Origin: Betaproteobacteria bacterium
GTDB taxonomy: Bacteria > Pseudomonadota > Gammaproteobacteria > Burkholderiales > Casimicrobiaceae
Direction: 5' to 3'
Assembly: GCA_013298455.1 (NCBI GenBank)
Contig: JAAFHR010000169.1
Coordinates: forward strand, 1-7,052
Length of the DNA stretch: 7,052 nucleotides
The notes below the pieces were generated by a model. The model was not told the DNA's origin. It did no database searches and worked only from the letters and a program-made list of their open reading frames with translations. Shown here one piece after another: positions 1 to 6,671 of the stretch. The first letter of the stretch is position 1, and the number at the start of each line of letters is the position of its first letter. A program made the translations under genes and the position numbers.

Positions 1-2846
1 GGCGTGTCGTCGAAATTTCCCAGCGCAGTACTCCAAGTGAGTTCCGGGTTTGCCGTGCCGTAGCGCGTACCGTCGAGATTCCATACCGCGCCCATCAAAG
101 TGATTTTGTTTTGGCCGCTGTTATCGAAATCCGCGACCAGCGCGCCCACTTCCATTCCGCAACACTCGTTACCTTTTGCGGCGTAGATGATGTTTGAGAC
201 GGCGGGCAGCCCAGCGTCAGCAATCAGTCGCTGTGTGATGGCGCCCGTCTCACCGTTGAGAATGATCGCGCCCACGCAGCTGTAGTAGTGCGACGGAGCA
301 TTGGCGTCGGCTTTCCAGTTTCCGTCTGGAACGGCTTTCACGATGTCTTCACAAGCGGCTCGCCGAGCAATCACGTTGCCGACGCCGTCTTGGGCCAACG
401 CCACAGCGCTGAACGCCGATACACCCAGAACGATGCTGGGCTTTTCGCCAGCGCGCAGCCGCGCAATGGTGAGTGGTTGCCCGAACTCGGCAAGTTGGAC
501 TGTGTCGAGCCCGGCCACACCTGCCGCGTTGACACTCTCGCTACGCCACTTCAATGCGCCCGTGCGGCCGTTAAACGCCAGCACACGATTCATTGGTGTG
601 TTTTGTGCTGCACAATGCCCAACCGTCACCACATCGGGGATGCCGTCGTCGTCAATGTCGGCCACAGCAATCTTAAAGGCCTTGTTTGCGACTGCTGGCC
701 AACAGCCATCGGCGCTGCCATCGGTTTGCCAAAGGAATCGATTATTTTTGATGTCGAACGCGTTGATTTGTCCGCGCAAACCGGCGTTGCTGGTGCCCAT
801 GAAAATCAGGTCGGCGTGGCCGTCGCCGTTTAGGTCTGCGAGGTGCCAGTTGAAGATGCCCGAGTTCGGGTAGATGTCGAGCTGTTTCACCAGTTCAGGG
901 TTGAAGGAATTGGCTGCGGGTGAAGCGGGCGCGGTGTAGCTGAAGCTGCCGTCGGCGTTGAAGCTGCTCAGAGTTCCTTTGCTTGGATCGCTTTGCTTTG
1001 CCGCTGTGAGGGCGAGCCCCGCCGGATCAACGTCATTGGCAAGCACCCCCTGTGCGGCGTTCACCGAAAGCGTTTGCCCCACCTGTACTCGGTAAGCATC
1101 GTTTGCGGCCACTGGTGGCGCGCTTGGCGGCACGGCCACATTGAACCTTGCTACATCGACGTTGCCCGCACTATCGGTCACCTTGATCGTTACCGGATTG
1201 ATCGACACCGTGCTGCCTGCCGTCCACGTGAGCGCGCCCGCCGCGCTTACGTTCATTCCATTGGGGCCGCTGACCAAGCTGTAGGTGAGCGTGTCGCCCG
1301 CGTCGGGATCAATCGCAGAGAGTGAGCGAGTGAAGTTACCACCCGCTGCAACGCCGCCATCGACCTTCGATGGGTTCGTAAACTTTGGCGCTTGATTGGC
1401 ATCAATCACGGTGATGTTGAAACCGCGCTGCGATGTCAGCGGTGTCGGCGCGGTGTTGTCGGCCACACGAACGTTCACAGGATGCGCGCCTACTTGTGAC
1501 TTCGTTGGCGTGAAGCTAAATTGCGTGTTGCCAGCGCCGCTCAGCGCCGCGCCGGTGGGAGAAGTGAGCAAGCTGTAGCTCAACGTTTGTGCGAAGTTGG
1601 GATCATTCGCTGCGAGCGTGAAACGTAGTGTGTCGCCCACCTTCACCGTTTTGTCAGGAATGTTGGCGATCACGGCTGCCGCGTTGGCGGCGTTGTTGAG
1701 TGTCACGGCCACATCACGTGTCGTTGAGAGTGCGCCGTCGCTCACGATCAACCGAAGCACATAGTTGCCCGCACCACCGAAAGTGAACGTTGCTGTCGTG
1801 TCTTTCGTGTTGGTTGAACTCAATCCAACGGCTATGGGGATATTCGCACCATCAACGGGACCCGAAACGCGGCTCCAGCTGTAAGTGAGCGCGGCGGGCG
1901 GATTGGGTAATCCGTCATCAGAGACGGTGGGGACAAGGCTCAACGTATTGGTCGGCAGCGTGAGCGTGTAGCTCGGCGCGAGCCCCGAAATCACGGGTGC
2001 GGCGTTAACCGCTGCGACCGCATCAGCGCGAATATCGGCATCGATCCGCACAAAAATTTGCGTGCCATTTCGTTGGTAGTACACGCCCGCCACATCGGCG
2101 TTGGGCGGCGCATCGGCCGATGCGTCAACCAGCGCTGGCGCGATGCCCGTCCAGCTCACATTGAAGCCGTTGACGATGATCGCGTACGAAGCACCGACAC
2201 CACTGAGCGCAGCGGCGCAAACGGTAACAACGATCACATTGAGCCCATAGTGCCGCCGCCGCGCCACCAGATAGCCAGCGATAGAGAGCGCGAAGACAAT
2301 CATCAAGCCGCGCGAGATCGGCACGGGAACGGCCGTAGAGGTTTCGTTGGGTATGGTGGCGCGTGCGGCGATCACAAATTCATTCGTGACATCGCGCTCA
2401 CCTGCGGCGTTGGTTGAGGTGACAAACGCGCGAGCGGCGCTGCTCTCTAACGCACCTTGATCCAACCACAGATTGAGCGCGCTGAGCCCCACGCTCGCAC
2501 CGGCTTCAAGCGCGATGGGTCCAGCATCGTAAACAGTAGGTGCCGCAAACGCGCCGCTCACGCAACGCTCGGATTCGAGGCGCGTAATTCGTGGCGGCGT
2601 CGCTCCGGTGTCAACCACCGCGCTGTAACTGGTTTCAATGCCGTTTCGTATGCCCGAGATCGTGGTGACTGCGCAGCCCGTAGCGACGTTGCTATCGCTG
2701 CCAACGTGCAGCGTGAAGCGCTGGTTTGCGGCGTGAGCCGTGGCGCTGCTAATGAGCCCAGTGAGCACAAGGACAAAGGACACGAACCATGCTTTAACCC
2801 CATGGTTTCCCTGCGTCAGTCCGGTCGGTTTGAATGGTTGCTTCAT
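1..2846 (-). CDS. Large exported surface protein, N-terminal 948 residues: mid-protein sorting signal, Ig-like repeats, FG-GAP/PQQ-like propeller (partial)
   Basis: Reading the minus strand from the ATG at 2846 gives one uninterrupted frame to the window edge; the C-terminus is missing. Residues 1-39 form a signal peptide: Lys2/Lys6/Lys18, a hydrophobic core around 20-34, and a probable AHA cleavage site. Residues 41-170 are an unassigned domain with Cys58 and Cys95. Residues 175-198 (VPISRG, hydrophobic run, ARRR) resemble an IPTL-type exosortase signal, followed by a second hydrophobic run at 202-225 and a segment with WTGIAP and IFVRIDADI at 231-272. Ig/PKD/cadherin-like domains follow at about 281-383, 388-482, 484-573 and 578-645. 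Propeller blades with Asp-rich loops start at 671 (DLNGDGHAD), 730 (DIDDDGIPD) and 906 (DFDNSG); AFNGRTGALKW is a PQQ-like blade motif. An AAGGG ribosome-binding site lies about 8 bases before the ATG. By inference this is a cell-surface or secreted adhesin-like protein; its ligand is unknown. The resemblance to NCBI 'midcut-by-XrtH' proteins is from memory. Confidence 0.85.
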   Translation of the reverse strand, partial: MKQPFKPTGLTQGNHGVKAWFVSFVLVLTGLISSATAHAANQRFTLHVGSDSNVATGCAVTTISGIRNGIETSYSAVVDTGATPPRITRLESERCVSGAFAAPTVYDAGPIALEAGASVGLSALNLWLDQGALESSAARAFVTSTNAAGERDVTNEFVIAARATIPNETSTAVPVPISRGLMIVFALSIAGYLVARRRHYGLNVIVVTVCAAALSGVGASYAIIVNGFNVSWTGIAPALVDASADAPPNADVAGVYYQRNGTQIFVRIDADIRADAVAAVNAAPVISGLAPSYTLTLPTNTLSLVPTVSDDGLPNPPAALTYSWSRVSGPVDGANIPIAVGLSSTNTKDTTATFTFGGAGNYVLRLIVSDGALSTTRDVAVTLNNAANAAAVIANIPDKTVKVGDTLRFTLAANDPNFAQTLSYSLLTSPTGAALSGAGNTQFSFTPTKSQVGAHPVNVRVADNTAPTPLTSQRGFNITVIDANQAPKFTNPSKVDGGVAAGGNFTRSLSAIDPDAGDTLTYSLVSGPNGMNVSAAGALTWTAGSTVSINPVTIKVTDSAGNVDVARFNVAVPPSAPPVAANDAYRVQVGQTLSVNAAQGVLANDVDPAGLALTAAKQSDPSKGTLSSFNADGSFSYTAPASPAANSFNPELVKQLDIYPNSGIFNWHLADLNGDGHADLIFMGTSNAGLRGQINAFDIKNNRFLWQTDGSADGCWPAVANKAFKIAVADIDDDGIPDVVTVGHCAAQNTPMNRVLAFNGRTGALKWRSESVNAAGVAGLDTVQLAEFGQPLTIARLRAGEKPSIVLGVSAFSAVALAQDGVGNVIARRAACEDIVKAVPDGNWKADANAPSHYYSCVGAIILNGETGAITQRLIADAGLPAVSNIIYAAKGNECCGMEVGALVADFDNSGQNKITLMGAVWNLDGTRYGTANPELTWSTALGNFDDT

Positions 2847-3404
2847 CGTGACACCCTTGCTTGCGATTGAATAGTTGGGCTGCGTTCGCGGTGCGGTTGG
2901 CACTGCTCGGGCGAGGACCCTCACTTCACTTATGCGCGCTGCCACCACGAATCACCTCATCAAGCGCGAGAGATCGTTGAAAAAGTCAAAGACGAAACAA
3001 CTTACTTATCCTAACCCATAAAAATTGTGGCTTTTTGAAGGTTTAAATAATTAGTTGAATTCAATAAGAAGCTCATCTATCCCCAAACAAATAATGCAAT
3101 GAACAAATAAGGCATACGCACTTGGTTCGTACACACCAACCGCCCCAAACAGCACACATAAATTGTGACGACCGCGACCTTCCGCGCAACCGAAACGGCG
3201 AACATATTCGCTGCGATGCTGCGGTTGACCCGCAAGTTTGATGACAACGTGCGCGCTCAAAATCACGCTGCGAGCGACAGGCTTGGTGTGTCAGCGGAGG
3301 GACGCGACGTTGAAAATCCGAACGAATGCGAGCCGCTGTGGGTTGCTTGGTTTCGCCACACTGCAATGGCTTCGGTGCAACGCGGTGGCGCAAATTGAGC
3401 TTCT
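2847..3404. other. Intergenic region between divergent genes, AT-rich core
   Basis: This 558-bp stretch separates the divergent starts of the large surface protein (minus) and the PhnD-type gene (plus), so it must hold both promoters. Roughly 2985-3165 is clearly richer in A+T than the flanks, as expected of a promoter region, but I found no pair of -35/-10 boxes good enough to call. The 3165-3404 part is GC-richer and holds short open frames on both strands. None shows a recognisable motif, a convincing ribosome-binding site or family resemblance. The leader of the surface-protein transcript (2847 to about 3000) shows no riboswitch that I recognise. Confidence 0.6.
3085..3114. repeat. Imperfect 14-bp direct repeat (aaacaaataatgca / gaacaaataaggca)
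   Basis: Two copies, at 3085-3098 and 3101-3114, match at 12 of 14 positions with a 16-bp period, inside the AT-rich core of the divergent intergenic region. Tandem half-sites with such a period can be an operator for a regulator, but simple AT-rich composition could also produce this. The repeat is seen directly; a regulatory role is speculation. Confidence 0.35.
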
Positions 3405-4481
3405 ATGCCGTCTCTACCTACGATCCCTTTTATTGATGCAACCCAATCCGTCCCCTTTATGAATCAGACTCATACCTACGTAGTCCCCAAGCTTCTTCTC
3501 GGCGTCGTTGTGACCGCGCTGTTTGCGACCGCCTTCGCGAGTGATGCCGCCGCCCAGACCTGCCGAAATCGAGGTGCACTCGACACCCTCTACTGCGACG
3601 AGAACAATGATCTGGTTGCTGATCCGGTGCCAGGTGGCGGTGCAGCGCCCAATCGATTGGTCATTGGCTTCGGGGCGGTGGAGGATCCTGACGTCTACGA
3701 GCGCACGTATCGGCCCTTTGTGGATTATTTGTCGACGTGCACCAAAACGCCGACCACTCTGTTTCCGTCCACCAGCGAACCGCGTGTCATCCAAGCGATG
3801 CGCGAAGGGCGCATTCAAGTTGCGCAATTTGCCACGGGCGCTGTGATGTTTGCGGTCAATCAAGCGGGTGCAGTCCCGTTTGCCGCCAAGGGACGCAGCG
3901 CCACTGGGAAGTTTGATGCTTACCACCTGATGCTTATCGTCGCTGCCCAATCGGACATCACCCGAATGGCGCAGCTTCGAGGCAAAACGGTTGCTCACAC
4001 CACAGCGACGTCCAACTCGGGAAATCTAGCGCCGCGCGCTCTGTTTCCCGCGCTCGGATTGCGTCCGGAGATTGATTACAAGGTGGAGTTTTCTGGCAAA
4101 CACGACAAGTCGATTGTTGGCGTAAAAAACGGTTTTTACGCGGGCGCCGCTGTCGCTTCGGATGTGTTCAATCGCATGGTGGATCGCGGCGAAGTGCGAA
4201 GTGAAGACTTCCGAGTCCTGTGGCGATCGGAGAATTTCCCCGCCGATGCGTTCGTCCATCACCACAGCCTGCCCAAAACGTTCGCGGATCGACTCAAAAA
4301 GTGTTTCTTTGATTATGAGTACAACGACGCGATGAAAAAGCAGCTCGAAGGCAATGATCGCTTTTTTGCTGTCGACTACAAACGCGATTGGGCAGTCGTT
4401 AGACAAGTCGCCACGACGGCAGGACAAAAGTTTGACCGTGCGAGCTATGAAGCGCTCTTAAAAAACGCTAAAGCGAAGTGA
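3405..4481 (+). CDS. PhnD-type phosphate/phosphite/phosphonate ABC transporter periplasmic substrate-binding protein
   Basis: The 358-residue product is a type-2 periplasmic binding protein of the PhnD (Phosphonate-bd) family, which captures phosphonate, phosphite or similar oxyanions for an ABC importer. A hydrophobic segment at residues 30-45 and a likely cleavage after DAAA (50) mark a signal peptide. The mature N-terminus carries Cys53, Cys64 and an Asp/Asn-rich stretch, DENNDLVAD (65-73). The fold then starts at about 84 with the family-typical AVEDPDVYER, and the ligand-loop motif TTATSNSG (199-206) is followed by SGKHDKS (230-236) and AAVASDVF (248-255). Start choice is uncertain: the ATG at 3405 has only a weak GAG upstream, while the internal ATG at 3459 (Met19) gives a more normal signal peptide but has no clear ribosome-binding site. 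No transporter permease or ATPase gene lies nearby in the window, so substrate and partner are unknown. Family assignment is firm; substrate is not. Confidence 0.9.
   Translation: MPSLPTIPFIDATQSVPFMNQTHTYVVPKLLLGVVVTALFATAFASDAAAQTCRNRGALDTLYCDENNDLVADPVPGGGAAPNRLVIGFGAVEDPDVYERTYRPFVDYLSTCTKTPTTLFPSTSEPRVIQAMREGRIQVAQFATGAVMFAVNQAGAVPFAAKGRSATGKFDAYHLMLIVAAQSDITRMAQLRGKTVAHTTATSNSGNLAPRALFPALGLRPEIDYKVEFSGKHDKSIVGVKNGFYAGAAVASDVFNRMVDRGEVRSEDFRVLWRSENFPADAFVHHHSLPKTFADRLKKCFFDYEYNDAMKKQLEGNDRFFAVDYKRDWAVVRQVATTAGQKFDRASYEALLKNAKAK
4460..4475 (-). terminator. Possible weak intrinsic terminator of the que operon
   Basis: On the minus strand, just past the queD stop, CGCTTTAGCG can form a very short hairpin (3-4 bp stem) directly followed by six T. 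The T-run placement is right for a Rho-independent terminator of the queD transcript, but the stem is unusually short. It lies inside the 3' end of the convergent PhnD-type gene. I saw no stronger alternative in the 10-bp gap. Confidence 0.3.
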
Positions 4482-4491
4482 TTGCGCCAAA

Positions 4492-4857
4492 CTAGTCGCG
4501 ACGTAGGGTGCAACCATCACCCATGCCGTCGCGCCAAACGCGCACCGCGCTTAAATTTTTGAACTGCGGCGCGACAGCCGACCAGATGAACGTGCACAGA
4601 TTCTCGAGTGTGGGTGCGCCGAGCTGGGCAACTTCGTCGAGGTAGTGATGGTCGAGCTGATCGCGCACGACTTGCAGCGCAGCTCTGAGCTCACCGAGAT
4701 CGCTCACCATGCCCGTTGCGGCGTCCGGCGTGCCGCTCAACGTAACTTCGCAGTGATAAGTGTGGCCGTGAATGCGCCGTGAGCCCTCCGCTTCGATGGT
4801 TCGTTTCAGCGTGTGTGCAGCATCGAAAAAGAAGCGCTGTGAAATCTCATGTCGCAT
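4492..4857 (-). CDS. queD: 6-carboxy-5,6,7,8-tetrahydropterin synthase (QueD), divergent active site
   Basis: This 121-residue protein of the PTPS/QueD family converts 7,8-dihydroneopterin triphosphate to 6-carboxytetrahydropterin, the first committed step to preQ0. The zinc ligands are visible: His15 (FDAAH), His30 and His32 (HGH). LDHHYLD (68-74) holds the catalytic-type Asp-His pair, and PTLEN (82-86) is a family motif. I chose the ATG at 4857 rather than the upstream in-frame one at 4920, because MRHEISQRFFFDAAH is the usual N-terminus and this ATG overlaps the queE stop (TGATG), suggesting translational coupling. Oddity: where E. coli QueD has Cys27 four residues before HGH, this protein has Ser26 (SRRIHGH). 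The C-terminal family Glu also appears replaced (VWRD, 107-110). Context with queE and queC supports the preQ0 role; a related pterin activity cannot be excluded. Confidence 0.92.
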   Translation of the reverse strand: MRHEISQRFFFDAAHTLKRTIEAEGSRRIHGHTYHCEVTLSGTPDAATGMVSDLGELRAALQVVRDQLDHHYLDEVAQLGAPTLENLCTFIWSAVAPQFKNLSAVRVWRDGMGDGCTLRRD

Positions 4858-5489
4858 CAACGAATGCCAATCACTTTGTGGGTTTGAACGGAGAGCCGCC
4901 ACTGCGGGTGCTGCATGCACCAGTCAATCGCGTACTGCGTGTTTTTGATTCGGTCGGGGCCGTCCATCGCTTGCACGAAATGATGTTTGAAATCGAGCGC
5001 GGCGAGTGCATGCATATCAAGCGGTTGCGGCACGACGACCTTGAGCTCGTGCCCAGATCTCTGCACGAAATCTGCGCCCGCTTTCGGGCTCACGCAGAGC
5101 CAATCAATGCCCTCGGGCGCGATGATCGTGCCGTTGGTTTCTACGGCGATTTCAAAGCCGCGCTCGTGCAATGCTTCGATCAACGCATCATCGAGTTGCA
5201 ACAGGGGTTCGCCGCCGGTGCAAACGACCAGTGGCGTGCCTTTCGCGAGGCTTGACCACTGCGCTGCGATCACATCGGCGAGCGCCGCTGCGGTCGTAAA
5301 TTTTCCGCCCAACGTACCATCCGTGCCCACGAAATCAGTGTCACAAAATTTGCAAGTTGCGGCGTCGCGATCACGCTCCAAGCCGCTCCACAAATTGCAT
5401 CCCGCGAAGCGGCAAAACACGGCGGGGCGTCCGGCGTTGGCGCCTTCGCCCTGCAAGGTGTAGAAAATTTCTTTGACAGCGTAGGTCAT
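4857..5489 (-). CDS. queE: 7-carboxy-7-deazaguanine synthase (QueE), radical SAM enzyme
   Basis: This 210-residue radical S-adenosylmethionine enzyme rearranges 6-carboxytetrahydropterin to 7-carboxy-7-deazaguanine. The N-terminus EIFYTLQGEGANAGRPAVF is typical of QueE. The cluster-binding cysteines are Cys31, Cys46 and Cys49, a CX14CX2C motif rather than the classical CX3CX2C; I recall this variant from the Burkholderia multivorans enzyme. CTGGEPLLQ (90-98) is the GGE SAM-binding motif, and VETNGT (116-121) and SPKAG (134-138) are further family motifs. Length is normal for the family. Its ATG shares ATGA with the queC stop, and its TGA shares one base with the queD start, so the three que genes are very likely translated as a coupled set. 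Confidence 0.97.
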   Translation of the reverse strand: MTYAVKEIFYTLQGEGANAGRPAVFCRFAGCNLWSGLERDRDAATCKFCDTDFVGTDGTLGGKFTTAAALADVIAAQWSSLAKGTPLVVCTGGEPLLQLDDALIEALHERGFEIAVETNGTIIAPEGIDWLCVSPKAGADFVQRSGHELKVVVPQPLDMHALAALDFKHHFVQAMDGPDRIKNTQYAIDWCMQHPQWRLSVQTHKVIGIR

Positions 5490-6196
5490 GCTTCAGCCTT
5501 GCCCACCGAGCGCCACGCCTCGAAACCCGCTTTTCGGAGCGCACACGCCGGGCACTCGCCACAACCGTAACCCCATGCGTGAAGCGCATCGCGCACACCG
5601 TGATAGCAAGTGTGAGTGAGTTCGATCACGAGCTGCGTTAGCGCATCACCGCCTAATGATTGCGCCATCGCCCAGGTTCGCGCTTTAGTGAGCCACATCA
5701 GCGGCGTCTCGATGGTCATTTTGGTGTCGAGCCCGAGCGAGAGCGAAAGTTGCGTGGCTTTGAGCGTGTTGTCGCGGCAATCCGGGTAGCCTGAAAAATC
5801 GGTCTCGCACATGCCGCCGACCAACACATCGAGCCCGCGTCGGTACGCCACCGCCGCCGCGAAATTGAAAAAAAGCAAATTGCGACCCGGCACGAAAGTG
5901 TTTGGCAATCCGTTTTTTTCGTACGCAATCGCAACATCTCGGGTGAGCGATGTTTCGCTAATCTGACCCAGCACCGAGAGATCAATCACATGATCGTCGC
6001 CAAGGCGCTGAGCCCACTTTGGAAACTGCGCACGAAGCGCTTTGATCGTTTCGAGCCGAACCTCAAGTTCAACACGATGTCGTTGCCCATAATCGAAGCC
6101 AATCGTTTCAACCCGCTCAAAGCGATCCAGCGCCCAAGCCAAACACACGGCCGAATCCTGTCCGCCAGAAAAAAGTACAAGGGCGCGCTGCGTCAT
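5486..6196 (-). CDS. queC: 7-cyano-7-deazaguanine synthase (QueC)
   Basis: This ATP-dependent enzyme converts 7-carboxy-7-deazaguanine and ammonia to preQ0 (7-cyano-7-deazaguanine), which feeds queuosine modification of tRNA. The 236-residue product shows the PP-loop SGGQDS (10-15) for ATP binding, FDYGQRH (34-40), VPGRN (102-106) and a C-terminal zinc site of Cys197, Cys212, Cys215 and Cys218 (CGECPAC). The ATG at 6196 places the PP-loop at the usual distance from the N-terminus. No clear ribosome-binding site precedes it. A 49-bp gap separates it from the hemJ stop, with no obvious terminator, so it may belong to the same transcript or have its own weak promoter. All catalytic motifs look intact. 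QueF, which would reduce preQ0 to preQ1, and the GTP cyclohydrolase are not in the window. Confidence 0.97.
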   Translation of the reverse strand: MTQRALVLFSGGQDSAVCLAWALDRFERVETIGFDYGQRHRVELEVRLETIKALRAQFPKWAQRLGDDHVIDLSVLGQISETSLTRDVAIAYEKNGLPNTFVPGRNLLFFNFAAAVAYRRGLDVLVGGMCETDFSGYPDCRDNTLKATQLSLSLGLDTKMTIETPLMWLTKARTWAMAQSLGGDALTQLVIELTHTCYHGVRDALHAWGYGCGECPACALRKAGFEAWRSVGKAEA

Positions 6197-6245
6197 GGTC
6201 TGTTGTGACCGATCAATTAATGTGGCGAACCCATGATTTTATCGC

Positions 6246-6668
6246 CTAGAACGGCTTCACGACTACGAGGAAAACAATCGCAAACAACGCGAATACGGGC
6301 AGCTCGTTGATCGCTCTAAAGTACGTTTCCGATTTGCGATTTTGATTGTTTTTGAAGGATCGTAGGTAGCTGAAACAGAGCCCGTGAAACACAACGAGTG
6401 CGAGCACAAACAAGAGCTTCCACATCATCCATTTGCCCGTGATGCCGTAGCCGAGCCACAGGTAGAGCCCGCTGGCAATCGTGAGCACTGCGCCGGGTGT
6501 CATGATGCCCCAGAAGAGTTTGCGCTCCATGATTTTGAAGCGTGCGTCGCCGCGTTCATCGCCTTCGTTGAGGGCTTGCACGTGATACACAAATAGTCGC
6601 GGCAAATAGAAAATCGCCGCCATCCACGTGACCATAAAAATGATGTGCAGGGATTTGATCCAAAGCAT
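6246..6668 (-). CDS. hemJ: Protoporphyrinogen IX oxidase HemJ (membrane protein)
   Basis: This 140-residue inner-membrane protein of the HemJ (formerly UPF0093) family oxidises protoporphyrinogen IX to protoporphyrin IX, the penultimate step of haem synthesis, in bacteria lacking HemG or HemY. About four membrane segments are visible: near 7-27, 52-73, 82-101 and 122-137. Family hallmarks are the MLWIKSLHIIFMVTW start with His8, FYLPRLFVYH (20-29), MERKLFWGIMTP (47-58), Lys84, NELP (121-124) and the VVVKPF C-terminus. Length is normal. The ATG is 3 bp beyond the stop of the upstream hydrolase gene (TAAGCGATG), so the two are almost certainly co-transcribed and probably translationally coupled. 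Related CopD-type membrane proteins are an alternative name, but the combined motifs fit HemJ well. Confidence 0.93.
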   Translation of the reverse strand: MLWIKSLHIIFMVTWMAAIFYLPRLFVYHVQALNEGDERGDARFKIMERKLFWGIMTPGAVLTIASGLYLWLGYGITGKWMMWKLLFVLALVVFHGLCFSYLRSFKNNQNRKSETYFRAINELPVFALFAIVFLVVVKPF

Positions 6669-6671
6669 CGC

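Noticed and set aside
288..873. Long open frames on the plus strand (181 and 190 codons)
   Set aside because: They lie antisense to the intact minus-strand surface-protein frame, which shows clear domain motifs; their products have no recognisable features.
2847..3000. Possible riboswitch in the leader of the surface-protein gene
   Set aside because: I could not match it to any aptamer core I know (for example c-di-GMP or preQ1) nor find a convincing multi-stem fold by eye.
3055..3064. Perfect palindrome ttgaattcaa
   Set aside because: A 10-bp palindrome in AT-rich DNA is expected by chance and has no supporting context.
3073..3393. A 106-codon minus-strand frame and 74-77-codon plus-strand frames in the intergenic region
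   Set aside because: Low-complexity Arg/Cys-rich or featureless products, no good ribosome-binding site, and mutual overlap on both strands; coding cannot be supported.
3414..3998. A 194-codon minus-strand frame
   Set aside because: Antisense shadow of the PhnD-type gene, whose family motifs are unambiguous.
6224..6246. Inverted repeat ggcga...tcgcc between hemJ and queC
   Set aside because: Five-bp arms with a 13-base loop and no T-run; too weak to call a terminator or operator.
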